A DNA stretch of 12,405 bases from CAZGYE01 sp964530165 (GTDB lineage: Bacteria; Planctomycetota; Planctomycetia; Planctomycetales; Planctomycetaceae), in assembly GCA_964530165.1 (NCBI GenBank), contig CAZGYE010000177.1:1-12405 (forward strand), read 5' to 3'. Both the position numbers and the translations under genes were made by a program. Below are positions 6,175-12,405 of this stretch, in pieces. The notes under the pieces were generated by a model that saw only the letters and a list, made by a program, of their open reading frames with translations, did not search any database and was not told the origin of the DNA. The number at the start of each line of letters is the position of its first letter. Within the stretch, counting starts at the first letter, position 1.

Positions 6175-6786
6175 ATGGCATTTACTCTTCCCAACCTGCC
6201 CTATCCGAATGACGCGCTGGAACCACACATCGACGCTCGGACGATGGAGATTCACCACACCAAACACCATCAGGCATACATCACCAAGGTGAACGACGCG
6301 CTGGAAGCACATCCCGATCTGGCCGGCAAGTCGGCCGAAGACCTCGTCAGCGATCTGTCGGCGGTCCCTGAAGAGATTCGTACCGCGGTCCGCAACAACG
6401 GGGGTGGCCATGCCAACCACTCGCTGTTCTGGACGATCATGGGGCCCAACGGTGGCGGCGAGCCGAGCGGTGACTTGAGTGCGGCAATCTCGGCAACTTT
6501 CGGAAGTCTCGACAATTTTCAGGGCCAGTTCAGCAAAGCGGGAGCCACGCGGTTCGGCAGCGGATGGGCCTGGCTGTCGGTCGACAACGGATCGCTCGTG
6601 GTGGAGAGCACGCCGAATCAAGACACGCCGCTCTCGGAAGGCCGCACTCCCATCCTCGGCCTGGACGTGTGGGAGCACGCCTACTACCTCAAGTACCAGA
6701 ACCGCCGGCCCGACTACATTGCCGCGTTTTGGAACGTCGTCAATTGGGACGAGGTCGCTCGGCGATTCGCCGCGGCGAAGGGATAA
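6175..6786 (+). CDS. sodA: Superoxide dismutase, Mn-type (Fe/Mn family)
   Basis: A 203-residue Fe/Mn superoxide dismutase that converts superoxide to hydrogen peroxide and oxygen. It is full length for the family. All four metal ligands are present: H27 (MEIHHTKHHQ), H82 (GGGHANHSLFW), and D164 and H168 (LGLDVWEHAYY). Q149 in PNQDTP and the GGG before HANH point to the manganese type rather than iron, in which the active-site glutamine comes from the N-terminal domain. The C-terminal YQNRRPDYIAAFWNVVNW is standard. No signal peptide is present with this start, so it is cytoplasmic. The ATG at 6175 is chosen because AGGAG lies at 6160-6164 and the family sequence begins at FTLPNLPYPNDALEPHID. 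The frame opens earlier, at 6082, but that extension is basic and unlike the family. Metal preference is an inference from motifs. Confidence 0.95.
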   Translation: MAFTLPNLPYPNDALEPHIDARTMEIHHTKHHQAYITKVNDALEAHPDLAGKSAEDLVSDLSAVPEEIRTAVRNNGGGHANHSLFWTIMGPNGGGEPSGDLSAAISATFGSLDNFQGQFSKAGATRFGSGWAWLSVDNGSLVVESTPNQDTPLSEGRTPILGLDVWEHAYYLKYQNRRPDYIAAFWNVVNWDEVARRFAAAKG

Positions 6787-6833
6787 GCGGTTCGGTTCAC
6801 AAACAGCGATCAGGGTGCACGCGCTCATTTAGC

Positions 6834-6851
6834 CGCCCCGCTTGCGGGGCG
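6834..6851 (+). terminator. GC-rich hairpin after the dismutase gene, weak terminator candidate
   Basis: CGCCCCGC (6834-6841), a TT loop and GCGGGGCG (6844-6851) form a perfect 8-bp stem 48 bp after the dismutase stop. There is no T-run on either side, so an intrinsic terminator is doubtful. The rest of the gap 6787-7058 contains nothing I can identify beyond the ribosome binding site of the next gene. Confidence 0.25.
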
Positions 6852-7058
6852 CGGCGGGCAAGTCCGTCGACGAAATGACTTCAGGAACCCACTTTCGGGG
6901 ACCTCGTGCGCAATACGAGCCCCATTTTTCGCCATGTCCGGCCAAACCGATTGCCGATAAAGGTTAAGGTGGATGATTCAGAGGCTGTCGTCGTGGCACC
7001 CAAACCGACAATTCGTTGTCGACCTGTCCATCCGTTACTTCATGGAGGAAGAGGGAAA

Positions 7059-7325
7059 GTGAATACGACTGCCAAGCGGGTGGTGTTGCTTTTCTGTGTC
7101 ATTGCGTCGACGGTCGGCTGCATGCTGCCGGTCTATCGTCTGCCGGCCGGTTACAGCAGCAGCTACCGCGACCGGCTCTCACCGCAGCCGGTGACCACGA
7201 TGGAAGGTCTTTCGCCGGCAGCGGTTCGGTCGGATGGCACCGCTCACCCTGCGGCAAATTCGGCCGACGATCGCCGGGGGTTTTTTCTCCCATCCACAAT
7301 CCGGGTTTCGCCCAATTCCTTTTGA
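7059..7325 (+). CDS. Small probable lipoprotein, unknown function
   Basis: An 88-residue protein with a short export signal: a positively charged start (NTTAKR), a hydrophobic run VVLLFCVIASTVG and C21 followed by MLPVYRLP. The ASTVGC sequence is a loose lipobox, with threonine rather than leucine at -3, so lipidation at C21 is likely but not certain. The mature part is rich in Ser, Pro and Arg, has no recognisable domain and is probably disordered. The GTG start at 7059 is supported by GGAGG at 7044-7048 and a second purine run at 7051-7057, and it places the signal sequence at the very N terminus. The frame is open further upstream (from 6906), but that extension has no support. The stop codon overlaps the -35 box of the next gene's promoter. 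Small Cys-anchored proteins of this kind are common in planctomycetes, usually without known function. Confidence 0.6.
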   Translation: MNTTAKRVVLLFCVIASTVGCMLPVYRLPAGYSSSYRDRLSPQPVTTMEGLSPAAVRSDGTAHPAANSADDRRGFFLPSTIRVSPNSF

Positions 7326-7350
7326 CACGTATCGTGAATCTCGCTATTCT
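7322..7350 (+). promoter_or_regulatory. Sigma70-type promoter of the receiver-like gene
   Basis: A perfect TTGACA (7322-7327), a 17-bp spacer and TATTCT (7345-7350, four of six matches) predict a start near 7357 and a leader of about 47 nt to the GTG at 7404. The -35 box overlaps the stop codon of the lipoprotein gene (TGA 7323-7325), so the receiver-like gene need not depend on transcription from upstream. Confidence 0.6.
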
Positions 7351-7403
7351 CCCGCCTCTGATCCGGGGGGCCACGATTACGTGATCCAGGGAAGGAACCT
7401 CGC

Positions 7404-7760
7404 GTGGCAAACGGACGACGCGTCTTAGTGGTGGACGGGCTGGCGGAAACCGAAGAAGTGCTCAAAGCGGTCCTCGAGCCGCGAGGCTTGCGGGTCGACC
7501 GAGTTCGGGCGGACCGAACCGGCCAGGCGCTGCGTGATTCCGGCCGTCCGACCGTTGTGGTCCTCCACGAGGATGACGCGTCTCTCGATGCAGCCGACCT
7601 GGAAGGGTTGAGCCGCATTCCACGTGTGGTGATCGGCTCGGCGAACCTTTCCTCGCACGGCCGCCCGGGCGGCAACGGGCAACATTACTTGCGGCAGCCG
7701 TTTCAATACCGCGAGCTGATCCAGACCATCGAGCGACTGCTCGACGGCCGGCTGAACTGA
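7404..7760 (+). CDS. Degenerate receiver-domain (pseudo-receiver) protein
   Basis: A stand-alone 118-residue protein with the length and strand pattern of a response-regulator receiver domain. It begins GRRVLVVDG, placing D11 as the remaining acidic pocket residue. The third strand, PTVVVLHEDD (49-58), has H55 where the phosphate-accepting aspartate normally sits, although E56, D57 and D58 follow. The fourth strand ends VVIGSA, with S79 at the conserved Thr/Ser position. The fifth gives HYLRQPFQYRELIQTIERLL, where the invariant Lys before Pro is replaced by Gln (Q98). Phosphorylation of the usual kind is therefore doubtful; it may work as a binding partner. The GTG start at 7404 has GGGAAGGAA at 7389-7397. 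It precedes an FHA-GAF-histidine kinase on the same strand by 143 bp, suggesting joint function but probably separate transcription. Confidence 0.75.
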   Translation: MANGRRVLVVDGLAETEEVLKAVLEPRGLRVDRVRADRTGQALRDSGRPTVVVLHEDDASLDAADLEGLSRIPRVVIGSANLSSHGRPGGNGQHYLRQPFQYRELIQTIERLLDGRLN

Positions 7761-7817
7761 GCGGCAAAGCGAATCTTCCACTTTTCGCCAACCGAGAGTG
7801 GAGTCCGTTCGTCGGCT

Positions 7818-7826
7818 TGTTATCAT
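7818..7826 (+). promoter_or_regulatory. Candidate extended -10 promoter of the FHA kinase gene
   Basis: TGT-TATCAT matches the extended -10 pattern (TG, one base, then the hexamer at 7821-7826). No good -35 lies at the right distance. The predicted start is near 7833, about 70 nt before the GTG at 7904. Confidence is limited because only one box is supported. Confidence 0.35.
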
Positions 7827-7835
7827 AAATACGGA

Positions 7836-7849
7836 CAGGACAAGTCCTG
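7836..7849. promoter_or_regulatory. 14-bp perfect dyad, possible operator
   Basis: CAGGAC-AA-GTCCTG is a perfect inverted repeat just downstream of the predicted transcription start of the FHA kinase gene. It could be a regulator binding site or a small RNA hairpin in the leader. No second copy was noticed in the window. Confidence 0.3.
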
Positions 7850-7903
7850 CGTTGACCCGCTGTTGAGCAATTCCGTCTACTGGTCTTCACTCGGGGAAGT
7901 TTC

Positions 7904-9607
7904 GTGACCAAAGCGACGCTGCTGGTCATTCAAGGTCCCGATCAGGGAACCCGCTTTGAGATCGGCGAACAACCAGTCGACATTGGCCGCGGGGCCCGCA
8001 ACGAAGTTCGCATTCTCGACACCGAAGTCTCGCGGCAGCACGCATCGATCGAATTTGCGAATGGTTCGTTTCGCATTACCGACCAGGACAGTTCCAACGG
8101 CACGCACGTCAACGGCGTGGCGATTCGCTCGTGCGATTTGTCCGCCGGCGATCAGTTGCAGATCGGCCGCAGCGTGCTGTTATTCAGCCAGGCTGCCGCG
8201 GACGAACGACAAGTCGTGGCCGACAAAATCGATCTGGTCGGCCGGCACGATCCGAGCGATCGTTCCGCCATCGTCGCAGAGGTCGGACAGGACGTCGAGC
8301 GGACATTGCTGAAAGAATCGGCCGCCCCGGGCGCCGGGGAGCTCGCGCAGACGTTGGCCAACCTGCAGGTCTTGTATCGAATATCCGAAGAAGCCGTCAG
8401 TCCGTCGATCTCGCTGGACCAGTTGCTGAGACGAATCCTCGACCTGACCATCGAGGCGGTCGCCGCCGATCGGGGCTGCATGCTGCTCACCCGCCCGGAA
8501 GACTCCGAGCTTGTTCCGCAGGTCTTCAGTCTTCGCCGCGGGGGCGATGACACGTCGAAGATGCCGGTCTCCCGAAGCATCGTCGATTACGTGCTCAGAA
8601 AAGGACAGGGGGTCCGCACGTCCGACGCGCGCGCCGACCGCCGATTCGAACCGGGACAGAGCATTCTCCAGGCCGGTATTCGCGAAGCGTTGTGTGTCCC
8701 CATGCAAGGCCGCTTCGAGCTGATGGGGGTCATCTATGTCGACACCACGACGCCGCCGGAACGCGTGATCCTGGAAGCTGACTCGGTCGACAAATTCAGC
8801 GAGGAGCAGTTACGGCTGTTGGTCGCCATCGGTCGCGAGTCGGCACTGGCCGTCGAGAACAACCGCTATCAGCAGGCGCTGGTCAAGGCGGAACGCTTGG
8901 CCGCCGTGGGGCAGACCATCGCGATGCTCAGCCACAACATCAAGAATATTTTGCAGGGCGTACGGGGAGGCAGTTACCTGATCGACCTGGGCCTGGGCGA
9001 CCACAGTGAAGAGTTGGTTCGCAAAGGCTGGAACATCGTCGAAAAAAATCAGGGCAAGATCTATCACATGGTGATGGACATGTTGACCTTTAGCAAGGAA
9101 CGCCAGCCGGCGCTGGAAACAGCGGCACTCAACGAGATCGTCTCGGAAGTTTGTGAGCTCATGCAGGCGCGCGCCGAGGAATGTGACGTCACATTTGAGT
9201 CGCAGCTTGCTGAGAATGTGCCAACGACGACCTTCGACCCCGAAGGCATTCACCGCGCCGTGCTCAACATTCTCATCAATGCGCTGGATGCCGTCGAAGA
9301 CATCGGGGGCGGCGCGGTCCGCGTGGAAACTGGTTATGACGAAGCATCGGATACGCTTTTCGTCACCGTCAGCGACAACGGGCCGGGCATCCCCAAGGAC
9401 CAGCTCACCCGCATCTTCAACATCTTCGAATCGACGAAAGGCGCCCGGGGAACCGGACTGGGCCTGGCGGTCAGCCAAAAGATCGTCCGCGAACACGGCG
9501 GAGACATCCTCGTCGAGAGCGAACCGGGCAAAGGCAGCCGATTCACCCTCTCCTGGCCGCGGACCGACGACGAACAGCAACTTGCCGAAGGTCAAACGAT
9601 CTCGTGA
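7904..9607 (+). CDS. FHA-GAF sensor histidine kinase
   Basis: A 567-residue soluble histidine kinase without membrane segments. Residues about 1-95 form an FHA domain (IGRG 27-30, R44/H46 in SRQHASIE, SSNGTHVNG 63-71), which binds phosphothreonine peptides. Residues about 150-320 form a GAF sensor domain. The kinase core follows: H344 in MLSHNIKNIL is the likely phosphoacceptor; the N box is around N459 (LNILINALDA); G1 is DNGPGIP (491-497), the F region IFNIFESTK, and G2 GTGLGLAVSQKIV (516-528). All ATP-binding motifs are intact. The dimerisation/phosphotransfer helix ends differently from standard HisKA (HNIKN rather than HEIRNPL). The FHA domain suggests cross-talk with Ser/Thr kinases, abundant in planctomycetes. 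GTG at 7904 is favoured by GGGGAAG at 7893-7899 and by the FHA domain starting at once. The degenerate receiver 143 bp upstream is a candidate partner; no standard response regulator lies in the window. Confidence 0.92.
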   Translation: MTKATLLVIQGPDQGTRFEIGEQPVDIGRGARNEVRILDTEVSRQHASIEFANGSFRITDQDSSNGTHVNGVAIRSCDLSAGDQLQIGRSVLLFSQAAADERQVVADKIDLVGRHDPSDRSAIVAEVGQDVERTLLKESAAPGAGELAQTLANLQVLYRISEEAVSPSISLDQLLRRILDLTIEAVAADRGCMLLTRPEDSELVPQVFSLRRGGDDTSKMPVSRSIVDYVLRKGQGVRTSDARADRRFEPGQSILQAGIREALCVPMQGRFELMGVIYVDTTTPPERVILEADSVDKFSEEQLRLLVAIGRESALAVENNRYQQALVKAERLAAVGQTIAMLSHNIKNILQGVRGGSYLIDLGLGDHSEELVRKGWNIVEKNQGKIYHMVMDMLTFSKERQPALETAALNEIVSEVCELMQARAEECDVTFESQLAENVPTTTFDPEGIHRAVLNILINALDAVEDIGGGAVRVETGYDEASDTLFVTVSDNGPGIPKDQLTRIFNIFESTKGARGTGLGLAVSQKIVREHGGDILVESEPGKGSRFTLSWPRTDDEQQLAEGQTIS

Positions 9608-9647
9608 CCGGGACGATCCGAGCATCCATCCAATTGGAACAACCATC

Positions 9648-12405
9648 ATGAAACGCATCCACACCGTCTTGCGCACCTTCCTTGCTGGTTGCCTTGTATT
9701 CGGGACAATCCCGGCCGCCGCGCGGTCGCAAGGCTTGCGATTGTCTGCCGGTGGCAAAGCACAATTGCCGATCGCGATCTCGAAGAATGCATCCGATCGG
9801 ACGCGGCAAGTCGCAGCGGAATTGGCGGACTATCTCGGCCGAATCACCGGCGCGAAATTTCAGGTGGCCGAAAGCGACGGTTCTCGCGGCATCGTGCTCG
9901 GCACTCTGGATGAGTTTCCCGATCCGAGCTTGAGCGATGCGCTGGCGATTCGCAACCTGTTCGACGGCAGAGAAGCGTTTGCCATTCGGACGGAACCAAA
10001 ACGGCTGCGCCTCATCGGAGCAACCGAGGTTGGTGCGTCGCATGCGGCGTTTCGGTTTCTGGAGCACGTGGGTTGTCGTTGGTTCTTCCCGGCAAAAGAA
10101 TGGGAAGTCGTGCCCGCAACGCCCGAGCTGATCGTGCAGCTCAACGAGACGGACCGGCCGGCCATTTGGTCGCGCCGCATCTGGTGGGGATACGGATTTT
10201 TCGACCGGCGCGAAGGTCGGTGCCAAAAGGATTACGAAGCCTGGGCCCGGCACAACCGCATGGCCATGTCTCGCCGAATTTGGTGCGGACATGCGTGGCA
10301 GTCGATCATCGCGGCCAACAAGCAGACGTTCGAAGCGCACCCCGAATACCTGGCGCTGGTCAAAGGGGAACGTCGCGGTCCCCAGTTCTGCGTCAGCAAC
10401 CCCACCGTCCGCAAGCTAGCGACCGAGTGGGCGCTCAAGCAGCTACGGCGGCGGCCGGAACTCGACATGGTTTCTTTGGAGACGTCCGACGGCAGCAATC
10501 ACTGCCAGTGCGAGGCGTGCGAGAAGCTGGGCAGTATCTCCGATCGCGCCTTCGGTTTGGCCAACGAAGTGGCCCGCGCCGTAGCCAAAAAGTTTCCCGG
10601 AAAGATGGTCGGCGTCCTCGCGTATAACGACCACTGCGAGCCGCCGTCGTTTCCGCTCGAGCCGAATGTGTACGTCCAGTTGACGGCCGGATTCATCCGG
10701 GGCAAGTACACGTTCGACGAATTGACTCGGCTCTGGCCTAAACATTGCCGCGACATGGGCTTCTACGAGTATTTCTCGGTTTGGTTGTGGGACTGGGACA
10801 TGCCGCCCGGTGGCCGTGGAGCCAACATCAAGTACATCCGCGAGCAGATTCCCCGGTACGCCGCCCTCGGCGCAACCAGCATCGACTGCGAAAGCGGAAA
10901 CAACTGGGGACTGCACGGTCGCGGCTACTACGTCGCCAACAAGCTGATGTGGAATCCCAAGGCCGACGTTGACCAGATACTGGATGATTTCTACCAAAAA
11001 GCGTTCGGTCCCGCGGCGAAGGTAGTGCAGAGATATTATGACCGGCTTGACGCGGGCAACGAGCCGTTGATGAGCGAACATCTATTGGCACTTGCGCTCC
11101 GCGATTTGGACGAAGCGACCAAGCTTGCCAAAGACCGGCCCGACGTGCTTGCCCGCATCGAGCAGTTGAAGCAGTACCAGCATTACGTTCGGCTGCGTTG
11201 GGACCACGACCAGACGACCGACAGCCAGACCAAGCGGAAGCTGGCGCTGGCAGCGCTGACGCACGTTTACCGCACCCGTTACAGTTACATGAATCATTGG
11301 GAGGCGATGCGGCAATCCTGGACGCGGCGGGCGGCACGCGAATTCAACGAACCCACCTGGGCGTTCAACGAACCTTCTTCACCAAAGCCCTGGCAGGTTG
11401 AAGAACCGTATGCGCACGGAGTCACCGAGCGGCTCTTCCAAGACGATCTGCTCCGCTTCCAGCCGCATCCGGTCGATGAGCTGACCTTTTCGACCGCTCT
11501 CGTCCCGGCCGGTTTCCACACGAAATCACCGGCCGAATCGTTCCAGCGCTACCAGAAGGGAGTCCGCTACGCGCTCTACAGCCGTCGCGGAGAACCTCTC
11601 GAAATCGCAATCACCACGGGTATCATTGCCTGGTACCGCGATCGGGCCGATGCGTCCTATGTGGTCATCGATACCGCCGGCAACGAAATTACCAAGGGAC
11701 GCTTGCCGCAAGACGGCCGTGTGCACGATCTGAACGTGACCGTTCCCGCCGCCGGTCTCTACTGGTTGGACTTCAACGATCAAGCGGCCGGTTGGGGACT
11801 GAAGGCGCAAGCGGGTCGTCCGGTTTCGCTGGTACTGAAGCGGGCTTCTCATCCGCTGCACATGGGGCACATGCAACGCATGTACTTTTACGTCCCGAAA
11901 GGAACAAAACAGATCGGGTACTTCTGGAAAGGGGGGCCCCACGAAGTCCGCGGCCCCGACGGAAACATTGTGGCCAAGGTGACCAGCAAGGGTCAGTTCG
12001 TCAGCATCGACGTGCCGGCCGGCGCGGACGGCGCCGCCTGGTCGTTTACGAAATTGGCGATCGGGCATCTGTGGTTCTTCAATGTTCCCAACTACCTGGC
12101 CGCGTCGCCCGATGCTTTGCTCGTGCCACGCGAAATCGCCGAGAAAGACGGTCTGCTCACCTCGGCTGCCCAAGCGGAGGCGAAAGACAACATCGTCTTT
12201 CTCTTCGCCGACGACCTGGGCTACGGCGATATTGCCTGCTACGGCGCCCCCGACGTCCGCACGCCGAACCTCGACCGGCTGGCCGAGCAAGGCGTTCGGT
12301 TTACACATCATTACTCCAACGGCACGGAATGTTCGCCGACTCGCACGGCACTTTTGTCGGGCCGATACCAGCAGCGTATTGGGGGGCTGGAATGTGCGAT
12401 CGGCA
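9648..12405 (+). CDS. Exported DUF4838 glycosidase-like protein fused to a type I sulfatase (3' end outside window)
   Basis: An uninterrupted frame of 919 codons that continues past the right edge. Residues 1 to about 27 are a signal peptide (basic start, hydrophobic core, AAARS cleavage region). Residues about 30-150 resemble the N-terminal domain of GH67 alpha-glucuronidases, ending AAFRFLEHVGCRWFFP. A DUF4838 domain spans about 168-470, with DGSNHCQCEAC (C286, C288, C291), AYNDH near 326-330 and CESGNNWG (E415). Residues about 580-830 are probably beta-rich. From residue 848 a type I sulfatase begins: NIVFLFADDLGYGD with metal ligands D855 and D856, then CSPTRTALLSGR, where C895 is the formylglycine precursor in the CxPxR motif. 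The joint, LLTSAAQAEAKDNIVF, looks like the end of a sulfatase signal peptide. The product should be secreted or periplasmic and may act on sulfated polysaccharide, but no substrate is deducible. ATG 9648 lies 40 bp after the kinase stop and has a weak ribosome binding site. Confidence 0.85.
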   Translation, partial: MKRIHTVLRTFLAGCLVFGTIPAAARSQGLRLSAGGKAQLPIAISKNASDRTRQVAAELADYLGRITGAKFQVAESDGSRGIVLGTLDEFPDPSLSDALAIRNLFDGREAFAIRTEPKRLRLIGATEVGASHAAFRFLEHVGCRWFFPAKEWEVVPATPELIVQLNETDRPAIWSRRIWWGYGFFDRREGRCQKDYEAWARHNRMAMSRRIWCGHAWQSIIAANKQTFEAHPEYLALVKGERRGPQFCVSNPTVRKLATEWALKQLRRRPELDMVSLETSDGSNHCQCEACEKLGSISDRAFGLANEVARAVAKKFPGKMVGVLAYNDHCEPPSFPLEPNVYVQLTAGFIRGKYTFDELTRLWPKHCRDMGFYEYFSVWLWDWDMPPGGRGANIKYIREQIPRYAALGATSIDCESGNNWGLHGRGYYVANKLMWNPKADVDQILDDFYQKAFGPAAKVVQRYYDRLDAGNEPLMSEHLLALALRDLDEATKLAKDRPDVLARIEQLKQYQHYVRLRWDHDQTTDSQTKRKLALAALTHVYRTRYSYMNHWEAMRQSWTRRAAREFNEPTWAFNEPSSPKPWQVEEPYAHGVTERLFQDDLLRFQPHPVDELTFSTALVPAGFHTKSPAESFQRYQKGVRYALYSRRGEPLEIAITTGIIAWYRDRADASYVVIDTAGNEITKGRLPQDGRVHDLNVTVPAAGLYWLDFNDQAAGWGLKAQAGRPVSLVLKRASHPLHMGHMQRMYFYVPKGTKQIGYFWKGGPHEVRGPDGNIVAKVTSKGQFVSIDVPAGADGAAWSFTKLAIGHLWFFNVPNYLAASPDALLVPREIAEKDGLLTSAAQAEAKDNIVFLFADDLGYGDIACYGAPDVRTPNLDRLAEQGVRFTHHYSNGTECSPTRTALLSGRYQQRIGGLECAIG

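Noticed and set aside
6834..6851. Strong intrinsic terminator for the dismutase gene
   Set aside because: The stem is perfect but no T-run follows on either strand, so it is kept only as a weak candidate.
8810..9757. Minus-strand frame of 315 codons opposite the kinase core
   Set aside because: It lies antisense to the conserved ATP-binding motifs of the histidine kinase and has no recognisable domain.
11526..12311. Minus-strand frame of 261 codons opposite the C-terminal half of the fusion gene
   Set aside because: The plus strand encodes the beta-rich module and sulfatase motifs continuously; the reverse frame is a shadow.

Overview
The window looks like a stretch of chromosome from a member of the Planctomycetota, probably Pirellulales-like. 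This is inferred from several things together: moderately high GC, a secreted sulfatase-type enzyme joined to a DUF4838 domain, an FHA-GAF-histidine kinase, frequent GTG starts with weak or absent Shine-Dalgarno sites, and compound palindromic intergenic repeats. No rRNA or unambiguous species marker is present, so the assignment stays an inference.

Layout, left to right. Positions 37-501 hold the C-terminal catalytic half of a tyrosine recombinase whose front is missing. It lies 62 bp from the 3' end of a tRNA-Phe(GAA) gene (564-636, minus), the classic geometry of the edge of an integrated element. The tRNA has a good sigma70-like promoter at 704-732. A minus-strand pair follows: a TIM-barrel sugar phosphate isomerase/epimerase-like gene (2135-2983) and, 6 bp downstream, an HD-GYP-type phosphodiesterase gene (821-2128). 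The 503-bp gap 2984-3486 is repeat-rich. It contains two ~143-bp direct repeats, of which one includes the promoter region, ribosome binding site and first codons of the isomerase gene and the other is a detached copy, plus two different nested inverted repeats. A second minus-strand pair comes next: a GT2 glycosyltransferase (5205-5948) overlapping by ATGA with a 573-residue protein carrying a BshC-like motif (3487-5208).

From about 5.95 kb the genes diverge. The glycosyltransferase has a promoter placed so that its mRNA should be leaderless. To the right, on the plus strand, lie a Mn-type superoxide dismutase (6175-6786), a small probable lipoprotein (7059-7325), a degenerate receiver-domain protein (7404-7760), an FHA-GAF-histidine kinase (7904-9607), and a large open frame that runs off the right edge (9648-12405). 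This last frame encodes a signal peptide, a GH67-N-like region, a DUF4838 domain, a probable beta-rich module and then the start of a type I sulfatase with an intact CSPTR formylglycine site.

The receiver-like protein and the FHA kinase may form one signalling unit. The fusion protein is probably an exported polysaccharide-processing enzyme. Most other genes are housekeeping or regulatory. The most unusual items are the glycosidase-like/sulfatase fusion with what looks like a leftover sulfatase signal peptide at the joint, the duplicated gene-start region separated by a palindromic element (creating a 49-codon ORF), and the BshC-like protein coupled to a glycosyltransferase.
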